A stretch of 53,556 bases of DNA from Huaxiibacter chinensis (GTDB lineage: Bacteria > Pseudomonadota > Gammaproteobacteria > Enterobacterales > Enterobacteriaceae), in the NCBI RefSeq assembly GCF_022171985.1, contig NZ_JAJVHF010000017.1:1-53556 (forward strand), in the 5' to 3' direction. A program made the translations under genes and the position numbers. A model generated the notes under the pieces. That model saw only the letters and a list, made by a program, of their open reading frames with translations. It did not search any database and had not been told where the DNA came from. Shown in pieces: positions 9,465 to 17,747 of the stretch (its first letter is position 1; every line of letters begins with the position of its first letter).

Positions 9465-10249
9465 TTGTTACCTGTAGACGGTGGCGGATTATCCAGCGTT
9501 GCCAGTTGCTCTTTGCCGTTTATCGTAATTTTTTTAATATTCGGTGTTCCGGAATATTGATTTACATATGCAATTCTTGGGCGACCATTTTTCATCCCGA
9601 GAACCCATTCATAAGTCCATTTCGATGATTCAGTTTTGTCCGGAACATTTACAAGTCGAGTCGTTTTGGTACCCCAGACATAGACCATGTCATTTTTTGG
9701 ATCAAAGTAAATATCATTAGGCTTAAAGGTCTGCTCAACACCACGAGCCTGCATGATATTTATCTGCTCCTGTAAAGACTCACTCGTTTTAGCCTGTAGT
9801 TCAGGTGAAAGGGCATCGAGGACATAGGCCGTCACAAAGGAAATATTAGTTGGATTAATATTCCCTAAAAGGGTACTAAAAAAGAGAGCCCATTGTGTTT
9901 TATAAGATTCCGATGCTTTGTTACCAACAACCGTGATCTCTTCATTCATGTTTGGAGGGGTAACAATCGTCACTGGGTCAGTGAAAAAAAGAATCTTTGC
10001 AACCAATAACCCAATGACGGCTATTGAAACAGTATTAATGCGGATAAGTTTTGTATCACGATTAATCAGGGCGCTGTATGTAATTCCAGCACCTGACGCT
10101 TCAGCTTGTGGGCTAAATCGTTTTTTAATGTCCAAAAAACGTCCCTTAGCACTTTCATCTTTCTTTACGTATGACTGTTCAAGATCACCGTTTTCATCCT
10201 TTTTAGATTTTTTGAAAAAAGGGATGTTAATGCCACTTAGCATTTTCAT
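9461..10249 (-). CDS. traE: TraE-type (VirB5/VirB8-like) transfer apparatus protein
   Basis: TraE proteins are bitopic inner-membrane components required for pilus assembly. This one has 262 residues, with a cytoplasmic extension of about 70 residues that F TraE (about 188) lacks. A membrane segment at about 72-89 (TVSIAVIGLLVAKILFF) precedes a periplasmic domain carrying the family pattern (YVWGTKTTRLV...WTYEWVLGMKNGRPRI). It lies between traL and traK in conserved order. The N-terminal extension is rich in Lys and Asp and may be a lineage-specific contact surface. Confidence 0.88.
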   Translation of the reverse strand: MKMLSGINIPFFKKSKKDENGDLEQSYVKKDESAKGRFLDIKKRFSPQAEASGAGITYSALINRDTKLIRINTVSIAVIGLLVAKILFFTDPVTIVTPPNMNEEITVVGNKASESYKTQWALFFSTLLGNINPTNISFVTAYVLDALSPELQAKTSESLQEQINIMQARGVEQTFKPNDIYFDPKNDMVYVWGTKTTRLVNVPDKTESSKWTYEWVLGMKNGRPRIAYVNQYSGTPNIKKITINGKEQLATLDNPPPSTGNK

Positions 10250-10260
10250 TCATAGCTCCA

Positions 10261-10578
10261 TCAAGAATACAAATCTCTGATAAATGGATCGTTGAAATAA
10301 CGGCTACTAAAAACTGCTTTACCTGGCAAAAAACCGAGCCACCAGAGTTTGTGTTTTAGCAATCCTCTTATTCCTGACTCAGCTGCTTTGTTATACGCAA
10401 TCCAATACACAACCGCTGCTACAACAGAAAACCCGAAGCATTCGAAGATATTCCCAAATGCAACCAGAATGAATGCAAGCCCTAATTTTTTGGCATCCCA
10501 AAACAAAATCAGTAGAGGCATGTTGATCCTGAAAGGGAATCTATAGGTATGCTGAGGAACGTCGTTCTGCTTACTCAT
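10261..10578 (-). CDS. traL: TraL-type inner-membrane pilus assembly protein
   Basis: TraL (VirB3-like) is a small inner-membrane protein needed for F-type pilus assembly. The start at 10578 (MSKQNDVPQ) gives 105 residues, close to F TraL (91). The Met at 10611 would place the N-terminus inside a hairpin and is less likely. The conserved IPFR-like patch (TYRFPFRINMP) is followed by two hydrophobic segments at about 27-60. It lies 11 bp before traE in the pilin-proximal order A-L-E. Confidence 0.87.
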   Translation of the reverse strand: MSKQNDVPQHTYRFPFRINMPLLILFWDAKKLGLAFILVAFGNIFECFGFSVVAAVVYWIAYNKAAESGIRGLLKHKLWWLGFLPGKAVFSSRYFNDPFIRDLYS

Positions 10579-10590
10579 TAAAAATCCAGA

Positions 10591-10609
10591 GAGGGGGATG
10601 AACCCCCTC
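10591..10609 (-). promoter_or_regulatory. Hairpin between traA and traL
   Basis: A seven-base GAGGGGG/CCCCCTC stem with a five-base loop lies between the traA stop and the traL start. There is no T run on the minus strand, so it is more likely to protect the abundant pilin transcript or to lower traL expression than to terminate. Confidence 0.55.
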
Positions 10610-10628
10610 ATGCATGATTAACAATAAA

Positions 10629-10982
10629 TTACAGCGGTACGCCAGCATCCATAAAGGTGCTGATAATTTTCTCGCCGTTGGCCATTACCAGCATCATGAA
10701 TAATGAAACCAGTGCCAGGCCCGGGTTAGGCTTAAGGACAGAGAAATATACGCTTGAGATCAACATCGCGGCTGCCAGAATTTTGCCCGGAGCTCCAGTC
10801 ATACTTTCACTCATGTATGACCAAATATCTCCCAGTGCCCCATCATCTGAACCCGCATATGCCAGACCGCAAAAAAGCACGGTCAGCAGAACAAACAAAA
10901 TCACTTTTGCGCTTTTTGTTTTAAAAAGTGCAGCCGTGTTAGATTTCTTTTCACTAAGGCCAATATTTAAAGAAAGTTCCAT
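10629..10982 (-). CDS. traA: TraA/TrhA-type conjugative pilin precursor
   Basis: The pilin is the structural subunit of the conjugative pilus. The ATG at 10982 has CGGAG six bases upstream and gives 117 residues; the longer frame from 11009 lacks this. A long leader with a basic stretch and a hydrophobic core ends at AYA|GSDD (about residue 43), leaving a mature subunit of about 74 residues with two hydrophobic segments, as in F and IncHI pilins. It is the first gene of the operon. The leader region up to replicon A (10983-11400) should hold the operon promoter, but no clear consensus promoter was visible. Confidence 0.88.
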   Translation of the reverse strand: MELSLNIGLSEKKSNTAALFKTKSAKVILFVLLTVLFCGLAYAGSDDGALGDIWSYMSESMTGAPGKILAAAMLISSVYFSVLKPNPGLALVSLFMMLVMANGEKIISTFMDAGVPL

Positions 10983-11408
10983 AATTACTCCGTGTAGATT
11001 TGAGTTCACGTAAACGCGAATGAATAATACTTTTTTATTCCGATCCTTCCGTTCGCATAAACCCCCTTTTTTTAACGTTTAGCGATTGGTGAATTTTTAA
11101 GCAAAGGGCCTAAAGCATAATCTTTGAAAGGTACCAGTGAACGCTTAGTAAAAGTTTGAAAGAGGGGAGGGGGTAAGATTACGTTAAGCTCAATCCTGAA
11201 GCTGATGAGACTCCTCAAGCATAAAAGTCACTTTTGATGGTTTGAAAAGCTCTAACTAGATATCGGGCAGGTAACTAAGCTTCATATCTAATCTTTTTTG
11301 TTCCCTTATTATCTATCTCTTGATTCTGAGAAGGCCGCATATCACTGTGCTCCCTGGTTCGGCAACTATCAGTTGGAGAAACTACATACAATCCTCGGGC
11401 CGGTGCGT

Positions 11409-11998
11409 CATTCATCTAAATGCCTTTTACACCTCTGGGCGTGAGTGGGACTTTGTCTTGTCCATACGAACATCATTCATTCGAATGCTTTTGGCCAATG
11501 CTATTTAAGCAAATGCTTTCTGGCTGAGTCCTTTTGCGAATGAGTCTTTGATATAACTGCATGAATTTTGGGTTGTTTGGTGTACTAACAAAACAAAGGC
11601 ATTTCTTTGAATGCCATTGGAGTTGTGATGCTTCTGATATTTTTTTGATCTCATATCAAGCACATAGTCCTTCTGATGCCCAATGTCATAGATGTCTTGG
11701 ACCATTCTCGCTCTTAACAAAGCTGAACTGTGTGTCATTCGACCTAATGCCATTCACCAAAATGCCTTTTTATACCACTGCATAGCTATGCTCGGGATAC
11801 AGTGGCAAACAAAAGCATTTCAATGAATGAATTTTTGGGATACCGACATCAAAAGCATTTGTATGAATGTAAGAGGCGTAATCCACAAAAGGCATTCACG
11901 TGAATAGAGTGCGCACGAAACCATCTTGCTCAACGGCATTTAATGAATGGGCTAGCATGTACGCTTGAGTCAGAAAGGCATACAGATGAATAGTCAGG
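11409..11998. repeat. Replicon A iterons, 3' side of the initiator gene
   Basis: About ten copies in both orientations of a 19-bp iteron close to AAAAGCATTTGNATGAATG. Clear ones are at 11474-11492 (inverted), 11811-11829 and 11851-11869. Weaker ones are near 11409, 11505, 11595, 11750, 11886, 11933 and 11974. The region 11010-12130 has no credible gene. A GTAATCCACA sequence near 11879 is one mismatch from a DnaA box. These should be initiator-binding sites for replication or copy-number control. Confidence 0.8.
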
Positions 11999-12008
11999 AG
12001 TTCGTTTG

Positions 12009-12021
12009 AAAAGTTACTTTT
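12009..12021. promoter_or_regulatory. Dispersed 13-bp palindrome, copy 2 (AAAAGTTACTTTT)
   Basis: Exact intergenic copy at the edge of the replicon A iteron field, 110 bp beyond the stop of the initiator gene. A variant with a C at the centre lies at 11224-11236. Confidence 0.6.
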
Positions 12022-12130
12022 TTGCACATTAAGCCGAGATGTAAGACCAGTAGTAAAAGAAGCACTAAGCATAGCACTGATAAATAACTTATTTTTCAGC
12101 AGGTTATAACCAGTGCATACCAGATAGCTT

Positions 12131-13006
12131 TCAACCTTGTTTGGCAAGGGCCAGCTTAGGGCTTCTTTTGAAGATCTGAAATTGTATGTCGCGACCTTTC
12201 TTAACTTCTTGATAATCGAGATATCCGATAGATTCAAGTTCCCGCATTGCTTTACGAATTATCTGGTTTTGCGTACGAATAGGGGTTGTAAGAAGCAACC
12301 TTTCCCTCAACCGTTTCATATTAACGAACAACGTACCAGCTGGCATTGCTTCAAAATAAATATAGAGAGATTGCGCAGCTTCTTTTTTAGCCAAAATGTA
12401 TAGAACCTGAAGGCTTAACAATGTCTTATGGTCGTAACGATACAGTTCCCACATAGAAGGATCCCCAACCAGCTCAACAGTATCGCTTTTTGGATCAATC
12501 ATAGCCTTCTGCACCAGATGCGTTACTGTGAACCGACCACTACGAGAGTCTGAGAAGGCAAGCACTACCGATGCAAGGTTCATTAATGACTCTTTAAAGC
12601 GCGCACGAGTTCGTTTGTTGATGTTTGTTGAACTGATACCACACATCTTCGCAAACTCGTTAAAAGTCAGGCTAATCTTCTCGGAAGTAAAACCATATTT
12701 ACTGAAAGCCATGATGATCCCGAGCCAGCACTTAAAGTCGGTAGACATAGATAGTTTGACACCAGTTATCTTGATGTCGTCATAACCCTCCGATCTTGCA
12801 ATTTCCATACACGAAAGCTCATCAGAGGCATCAACTTCAAAGTTTCGGTCGCGGTTTTCTTTTGTGCCGACAGGGGTAAATACACTCAATCTCAGCAGGG
12901 CCACGGGCTGAACCGACTTGGACGAGTTAGGCGTCAGTTGATAAGTCTTACCTGATTCATTACTGGTTACGTCAAAAGGATGGATTAACTCGTTGTTTTT
13001 AATCAT
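12131..13006 (-). CDS. repA: RepHI1A-like plasmid replication initiator (replicon A)
   Basis: A 291-residue iteron-binding initiator with two winged-helix domains. The motifs FDVTSNESGKTYQLTPNSSKSVQPVALLRLSVF, LSMSTDFKCWLGI and LWELYRYDHKTLLSLQ-type helices are shared with the second initiator in this window (26416-27504), so the two are paralogues. The C-terminal winged helix (about 215-270: LRERLLLTTPIRTQNQIIRKAMRELESIGYL) should read the iterons. The gene is flanked on both sides by 19-bp iterons, which marks a working replicon. The start has only a weak GAG ribosome-binding site, which suits low expression. The name follows IncHI RepHI1A by resemblance. Confidence 0.87.
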   Translation of the reverse strand: MIKNNELIHPFDVTSNESGKTYQLTPNSSKSVQPVALLRLSVFTPVGTKENRDRNFEVDASDELSCMEIARSEGYDDIKITGVKLSMSTDFKCWLGIIMAFSKYGFTSEKISLTFNEFAKMCGISSTNINKRTRARFKESLMNLASVVLAFSDSRSGRFTVTHLVQKAMIDPKSDTVELVGDPSMWELYRYDHKTLLSLQVLYILAKKEAAQSLYIYFEAMPAGTLFVNMKRLRERLLLTTPIRTQNQIIRKAMRELESIGYLDYQEVKKGRDIQFQIFKRSPKLALAKQG

Positions 13007-13065
13007 TAACTTAACTCGTCGGTGATAAGATTTTCATTTGGCAAACTGTTTATAACATATTCTTG

Positions 13066-13170
13066 CAAATGCTTTTTACGCATTTACCTAAATGCCATAA
13101 GCATTCCAGTAAATGCCTTCCTTATTCATTCAAATGCTTTTCGCATGCATCCGAATGCCGGATCCTTTCA
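13066..13170. repeat. Replicon A iterons, 5' side of the initiator gene
   Basis: About five iteron copies in both orientations. The best is the inverted copy ending at 13141 (ATTCATTCAAATGCTTTT). They lie just upstream of the initiator start, so initiator binding here would also repress its own gene. Confidence 0.75.
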
Positions 13171-13205
13171 TAAAGTTACTATAATCAATGAGTTAAAGAT
13201 GCCGT

Positions 13206-13324
13206 GATCTTTACTTGAACTCTATTGATCTTTAGTGATCTAAAGAATTGATCTAACCTGTTGAAAACAATGATAAGTCCATATAAAACAAGGAATAGCG
13301 CTCCTTTATCAATATCTACAGATC
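13206..13324. promoter_or_regulatory. GATC cluster and A+T-rich region of replicon A
   Basis: GATC occurs at 13206, 13227, 13237, 13250 and 13321, four of them within 48 bp. An A+T-rich stretch (13340-13420) follows. The layout (iterons, GATC cluster, A+T-rich DNA) is that of an origin whose firing depends on Dam methylation. The region 13007-13482 has no gene. Confidence 0.6.
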
Positions 13325-13482
13325 GCAAACGGAAATGAAAGTGGGTTTACTATCATTGTTTTATTCAAGACAGTTTTTATTTTAATTTTATTAAGCAAAT
13401 TTTTTGAGTTTACCTTTTAGATGTATCAGCCCTATTTGGCAAATTTGAGGTTCATGTATCATGTAGTAAACAGGAGGAAGAT

Positions 13483-14535
13483 ATGAACAACAGCAAACAT
13501 ACAGTCATTGAAGTGGATACTAATCTAGTTGAAATTGAAAAGGGATTTAATCCCCGAGAGGCGGTAATCGGAGATTTGTGTTACGAACAAGAACCTGTCA
13601 AATCGATGATTGTGTCAATCAAACAAGCCTTTAAGGAAGGAAGGCAGGTTGATATGATCAAGGTCGTAAAAAGAAAAGGTAAATATTTAGTTCGTCAAGG
13701 TCATACTCGTTTTCATGGCTTAAAATTAGCAATTTCTGAAGGTGCTAATATTCCAAAATTATCTGTTATCTTAATCGATTATAAAAACGAAATTGAAGAA
13801 TACCTTGAGAACCTCGATGGTAACAGAAGCAATGGGCTAAATCCGGTTGGGCAAGCTCATGCATTAGCTCATGCTGTTAGTCTCGGGTATTCGGTTGAAG
13901 AACTAGCAATGCGATATCAACGATCAACTACCGCAATTCGTAATATGCTAAAAATCCTTGATATGCCATTAGAGCTTCAACGTTTGATTAGCCTAAATCT
14001 AATCAAAAAAACGCTCGCCATTGAAATAATGTTAAAATATTCCAACGATCACAAAATGGTTTTAAAACATATAGAAGGTTTCTTACCTGGCGTTAAGAAT
14101 ATTGAGACTACAACGAGCAAAATTGTAGGCATACCTGAACACAATGCAGCTGGAGCAGGACCAGACACCTTAAATAAAGGCGGACCAGAAAAGAAAAATT
14201 CGGCAGTCACACGTAAGACTTTGGGTATTAAGCGCCTCTCGCATAAGAAAACAGAACGGCTAAAATCTGAATTTCTTGAGCTTGTGGAAAGTACACATAC
14301 GGAATCTATAACGAATACTCAAACAGAACTAAAATTTGGTAGAGATAGTGCACACTTGTTCAAAAATGTTGATAGTAAAAATGTAATATTTTCTGATGAT
14401 GGTGTTCAAATAATCTTGAATGATGAAAAGCTAAATATTTTATTGTCTTTACTTAACGACGAAAATACAGCAATCATTCTTTCTAAACCAAAATTAGAAG
14501 AGCTTCTGGAAATTCGAGATCTCCTTAAGGAATAA
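13483..14535 (+). CDS. ParB/KorB-like DNA-binding protein 1
   Basis: A 350-residue member of the ParB/Spo0J superfamily. The ParB-N signature is seen as YLVRQGHTRFHGLKLA at about 69-83, and LDGNRSNGLNPVGQAHAL at about 111-128 matches the box before the DNA-binding helix-turn-helix (about 136-160, YSVEELAMRYQRSTTAIRNML). The C-terminus (about 300-350) is leucine-rich and may dimerise. A strong AGGAGG lies before the ATG. No ParA gene is adjacent. A paralogue lies at 17748-18911. The gene and its followers to 16557 are visibly richer in A+T than the transfer operon. Roles could be partition, or KorB-like repression at dispersed sites. Confidence 0.8.
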   Translation: MNNSKHTVIEVDTNLVEIEKGFNPREAVIGDLCYEQEPVKSMIVSIKQAFKEGRQVDMIKVVKRKGKYLVRQGHTRFHGLKLAISEGANIPKLSVILIDYKNEIEEYLENLDGNRSNGLNPVGQAHALAHAVSLGYSVEELAMRYQRSTTAIRNMLKILDMPLELQRLISLNLIKKTLAIEIMLKYSNDHKMVLKHIEGFLPGVKNIETTTSKIVGIPEHNAAGAGPDTLNKGGPEKKNSAVTRKTLGIKRLSHKKTERLKSEFLELVESTHTESITNTQTELKFGRDSAHLFKNVDSKNVIFSDDGVQIILNDEKLNILLSLLNDENTAIILSKPKLEELLEIRDLLKE

Positions 14536-14554
14536 AAAACCGAGGATTAGTTGA

Positions 14555-14755
14555 GTGATTAAACCTATAAAGCTGACTCTTATCGATAATTATAATGATT
14601 TGCTTCTAACTCATGAAGTCCTTAAACGCAACATGGAAGAGTTAGAACACGGTAAACGTTTTGACCAATTTCCTGAAGGGCATGACCACTATGAAAAAAC
14701 TGTGAAAGAAGCTGTAGCAATCGTAGAGGCACGTTTGGAGGTGTTTCGAAAATGA
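14555..14755 (+). CDS. Small protein of unknown function, coupled to the Zn-finger gene
   Basis: A 66-residue protein starting with GTG, with GAGG nine bases upstream. It is mostly helical, with charged residues (KRNMEELEHGKRFDQF, then HDHYEKTVKEAVAIVEARLEVFRK). Its stop overlaps the next start as ATGA. It lies 19 bp after the ParB-like gene, so the three genes form one operon. I do not recognise the family. Confidence 0.65.
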   Translation: MIKPIKLTLIDNYNDLLLTHEVLKRNMEELEHGKRFDQFPEGHDHYEKTVKEAVAIVEARLEVFRK

Positions 14756-15468
14756 AATCTCTTTTCTTTACTCTTGATGGTCATATGGTACCAGCCTCAG
14801 TGAATGTATCCCTTAACGGAGATGGAAATTATTATGCACCTATCGAAAGAGAATGTAACGAATGTGCGGGCACAGGCCACAAAGGGGCTGATGTATGTGA
14901 AAAGTGTCATGGGGTGCAAACAGTTGGACCCATTATTGAAAAATTAGTGGTACTAGAGCCAATTACCTTTCTCGATAACATTCCGGAACTGCGTGTTAAC
15001 CCAACACTCGAAGCATGGAAATCCAGAAACCACGTACTTATTGAGAAAGCAAAAAAGGCTAACACTAAGTTTTCTAATAGTATATTGGCGCAACTAGACA
15101 ATAACCGTTTTTTGACAGAACGCCAGCTGGATTGTTTCTTTACAACCTTTGATGTGATGTTGTCTGAAACTCCGGAAAATGAACAAGAAATTTTAAAACA
15201 TAGCTACAATATCGGCCAGGTCATAAGCATTGAACTAACATTTACTGAAGTCAGGGCCGCGTACGCAAAAAGTAAAGGGAGTTATTTTTTTACATTTACT
15301 GGTAAAGTTAGAAATGACGGGATCGCTTTAACGGCCGATAAACAGGATCACATTTTATTGGGTGAACGTTATCATTTGACTGGAAAAGTCAGAAAATTCT
15401 ATGATTTTGATTCGAAAAATTATGCTGCAATAACAGTTTTTAAGTTAAGTAAACTCCAAGACAGTTAA
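14752..15468 (+). CDS. Zn-finger protein with DnaJ-type CxxCxGxG repeats
   Basis: A 238-residue protein. Two cysteine pairs of DnaJ type, CNECAGTG (Cys35/38) and CEKCHG (Cys49/52), probably bind one zinc. A central helical part (about 100-135, FSNSILAQLDNNRFLTERQLDCFF) has the same pattern as the end of another Zn protein in this window (40378-40848). The C-terminal third (about 150-238) alternates strands (ISIELTFTEVRAAY...YFFTFTGKV...HLTGKVRKFYDF), suggesting a small beta domain, possibly OB-like. GGAGG lies nine bases before the ATG. Nucleic-acid binding is a reasonable guess; the exact function is unknown. Confidence 0.7.
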   Translation: MKSLFFTLDGHMVPASVNVSLNGDGNYYAPIERECNECAGTGHKGADVCEKCHGVQTVGPIIEKLVVLEPITFLDNIPELRVNPTLEAWKSRNHVLIEKAKKANTKFSNSILAQLDNNRFLTERQLDCFFTTFDVMLSETPENEQEILKHSYNIGQVISIELTFTEVRAAYAKSKGSYFFTFTGKVRNDGIALTADKQDHILLGERYHLTGKVRKFYDFDSKNYAAITVFKLSKLQDS

Positions 15469-15699
15469 ATGTTTTACTGCTTAAATATAGAGCCAAGACT
15501 TAAACTGTCGTTAGGACTCACTCACGTAATATTGTTGCTTACGCAATGGGTTTTATCCCTCATAAAGATCTGCGAGTATAAATCTTTTACATTTAAATTC
15601 CCCTCTATCACAACCTTTTCAATAGTAAAAAAATGATAATCTTATTAATTATAATTTTTAATTTTTTGTATACCAATACCATACAGTTAAGGCTAAAAG

Positions 15700-16557
15700 G
15701 TGATGATGGAGATGGACTTTAAAATGCACAATGATCTGGGTCTCGGTTTCATTTGTAAAAATGCAAGAACATCGTCAAAGCCAACGTTAAGAAAAGTTAC
15801 TTTTCCGGTAAGCGCATATGAAACGTCTAAGCTTTCTTTAACCGGTTTTCAATGCCCCACAGCCTGCCGATTTCCTTTTTTTGTGCTATGCATGATAATC
15901 CATAACCATCTTTCGTCTGCATGCCCTATCAACCAAAATGAATGTTCAAATCATATATCGCAATTTTCTATCGACATTAAAGTACAAGATTGGCTTAGCC
16001 GTTCAAGAGTAGCGTTTATTGATTTCCATAATCTAAGAAATACAGATAAAACCACATTAATAACAGTGGAACATCTTGAAGCTTTACTTACTGTTATGTC
16101 AACTACTCTTGTCGCTTACGCTCCATATTCAAAAAAGAGACTTAACTTTAGCTTTCTAAATTCATTTACTTTGTCTAAAACTTCTCAAAGTTACACATTA
16201 ACTTTCCCGGTAGTTCTCAGTCCGCTTTTAGATGCTCTTGGCGGTTTCATTCAGGAATGCATAACCGAAAAATTGTTAAAACGACGAAATTCGAATTTCA
16301 TGGTTTACGAGTATCTTAAACGTTCAGGCCAGAGCTCTCATAAAGTGGAGGACATTAATAACGACTTACAGCTTAAAACTCTAAATATAAGACTTATGAG
16401 CGTCCTTACTGGGCTTTCTCAGCAAGGACTCATTTCATTTATTTGCGAAGGAAAGAGGGGCGACCGGAGAATAGAAGAGCTTCAGTTTATACCTTATGTT
16501 CAACGAACTCACCCTGAGGTATTAACTTTTCAGGAATGGATTAGCCCCGTTGATTAG
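15700..16557 (+). CDS. Unknown protein with an initiator-like winged-helix layout
   Basis: About 285 residues. The start is uncertain: GTG 15700, ATG 15703, ATG 15706 and ATG 15712 are all in frame after AAAAGG. The second half runs as beta hairpin (LNFSFLNSFTLSKTSQSYTL), FPVVLSPLLDALGG helix, then a winged-helix-like block (FMVYEYLKRSG...HKVEDINNDLQLKTLNIRLMSVLTGLSQQGLISF). The same order occurs in the two initiators here, without clear residue identity. It may be a diverged initiator or regulator. An exact dispersed palindrome overlaps codons near residue 31. The gene is A+T-rich and converges with dam. Confidence 0.6.
   Translation: MMMEMDFKMHNDLGLGFICKNARTSSKPTLRKVTFPVSAYETSKLSLTGFQCPTACRFPFFVLCMIIHNHLSSACPINQNECSNHISQFSIDIKVQDWLSRSRVAFIDFHNLRNTDKTTLITVEHLEALLTVMSTTLVAYAPYSKKRLNFSFLNSFTLSKTSQSYTLTFPVVLSPLLDALGGFIQECITEKLLKRRNSNFMVYEYLKRSGQSSHKVEDINNDLQLKTLNIRLMSVLTGLSQQGLISFICEGKRGDRRIEELQFIPYVQRTHPEVLTFQEWISPVD
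15792..15804. promoter_or_regulatory. Dispersed 13-bp palindrome, copy 3 (AAAAGTTACTTTT)
   Basis: Exact copy inside the first tenth of the 285-residue gene. It may be coincidental coding or a site within the gene's early region. Confidence 0.45.
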
Positions 16558-16565
16558 AATTAACT

Positions 16566-17378
16566 CTATTTCAGCACGGCCAGTATTTCTGTTTCCGTTT
16601 TCCGTGTATTTGGCTTACTTCCTACGGATCGGTAAGCGCTGAGTCTGTGTATGACGAATCCACGCTCTTCATAGAGGCCCAAAGTGAATGGTGTCAGGCT
16701 ATTTGATATCGCAACAGCAGCGCCTTTTCTGTGAGCGTCAACGAGCATATTTGCTAACAGCACGTGGTCGCTTTGGCTGAACGGTTTACCATCGTAACTG
16801 ACAAAACTAGTTTTGCTTGTTTTGTCATATGGCGGATCACAATAAATCTGATCTCCTTCGCCGGTTGCGGCCAGAGTCTCCTCAAAACCAGCGGTGATCA
16901 GTTCAATACCTGAAAGACGAAATGAAAGGTAGTCTATTTTATTGAAGTCAAGCTTCAGTTCTGTATGTTTCCCCCAGGGCACTGAATAGATTCTTTCTGA
17001 GTTATAGCGGCACATACCGTTATAGCCCAGGCGATTCAGGGAGTAAAACAAAGCCGCTCTTTGAAGCGGTTGACCAGAAATACAGGTTTTGTTGAAACGG
17101 TCCCTCATCTCATAGTAGTCCTTTTCGACAAAGGTTTTATCCGCTAGGTTTTGGACCTGATTTATAAAGTTAGTTTTCTGTCTTTGAATAGTCCTGTATA
17201 GGTTGATCAAGTCTGGATTGCTATCTGCAAGCAATGCATTTTGTGCAAACATGTTCAGAAAAACGGCACCACCGCCTATAAAGGGTTCTACCCACCGGCA
17301 ACTATGATCGTGTGGGTAGTGATGGCTGATGAAAGGCATCAGTTTCGTTTTTCCACCAGCCCATTTGATTATCGGCAT
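16566..17378 (-). CDS. dam: Dam-type DNA adenine N6-methyltransferase (GATC)
   Basis: This enzyme should methylate adenine in GATC. The protein has about 270 residues, close to chromosomal Dam (278). It shows the N-terminal KWAGGKTKL, the AdoMet motif WVEPFIGGGAVFLN, the Dam-like NRLGYNGMCRYN and the catalytic DPPYDKTS. The ATG at 17378 lies just before the conserved start of the family; an in-frame TTG at 17399 would add seven residues, and neither has a strong ribosome-binding site. It is transcribed towards the 285-residue gene. A TATTAG-box promoter lies upstream. Both replication origins of this plasmid are rich in GATC, so it may time or protect plasmid replication. Confidence 0.93.
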   Translation of the reverse strand: MPIIKWAGGKTKLMPFISHHYPHDHSCRWVEPFIGGGAVFLNMFAQNALLADSNPDLINLYRTIQRQKTNFINQVQNLADKTFVEKDYYEMRDRFNKTCISGQPLQRAALFYSLNRLGYNGMCRYNSERIYSVPWGKHTELKLDFNKIDYLSFRLSGIELITAGFEETLAATGEGDQIYCDPPYDKTSKTSFVSYDGKPFSQSDHVLLANMLVDAHRKGAAVAISNSLTPFTLGLYEERGFVIHRLSAYRSVGSKPNTRKTETEILAVLK

Positions 17379-17435
17379 GTGTCTGAGATGTCGAGTCAAA
17401 GTGTCTATACCTGAGAGAGAAATTTAGGTGCTGGT

Positions 17436-17468
17436 ATCGTACCTAACCACGGGCTTTAACTAATAACT
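17436..17468 (-). promoter_or_regulatory. TATTAG-box promoter 1, for dam
   Basis: On the minus strand a T tract is followed by AGTTATTAG (17460-17468), an 18-bp spacer and the -10 TACGAT (17436-17441). It is one of eight promoters with this layout. Confidence 0.65.
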
Positions 17469-17747
17469 TAGGGAGCAAAAAAAAGTTGTTTAAGACGCAC
17501 AGTTTTGACTTTCAGCATTGCGGATTTATAAGATTTTTCCTCACTGATACCTGAACTTTATGTTTTGGATTTATGTCTTTGTTTATGAAGCGATTTTGAT
17601 GCCATCACAAGAAATGGGGAGCCCTCTTTTTTTGTGAAAAATCAGAATAGGCTCAAAAAGTACCTTTTTTGCGAAAAATTATGGATTTTTTTTTCGGTAG
17701 TATCCCCGCTACGCAGAAAGTAAGCAGAAAAATGTAACGGAGCCCCT

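Noticed and set aside
1371..10982. A complete conjugation system in this window
   Set aside because: No relaxase, coupling protein, TraG, TraH, TraU or TraN is seen; only the pilus and core-complex block is present.
11505..11785. Open frames of 74-82 codons on both strands between traA and the replicon A initiator
   Set aside because: They cross the 19-bp iterons and have no ribosome-binding site.
17654..17672. AAAAAGTACCTTTTTT as a further copy of the dispersed palindrome
   Set aside because: It differs at two central positions and lies in a homopolymer-rich stretch, so it was not counted.
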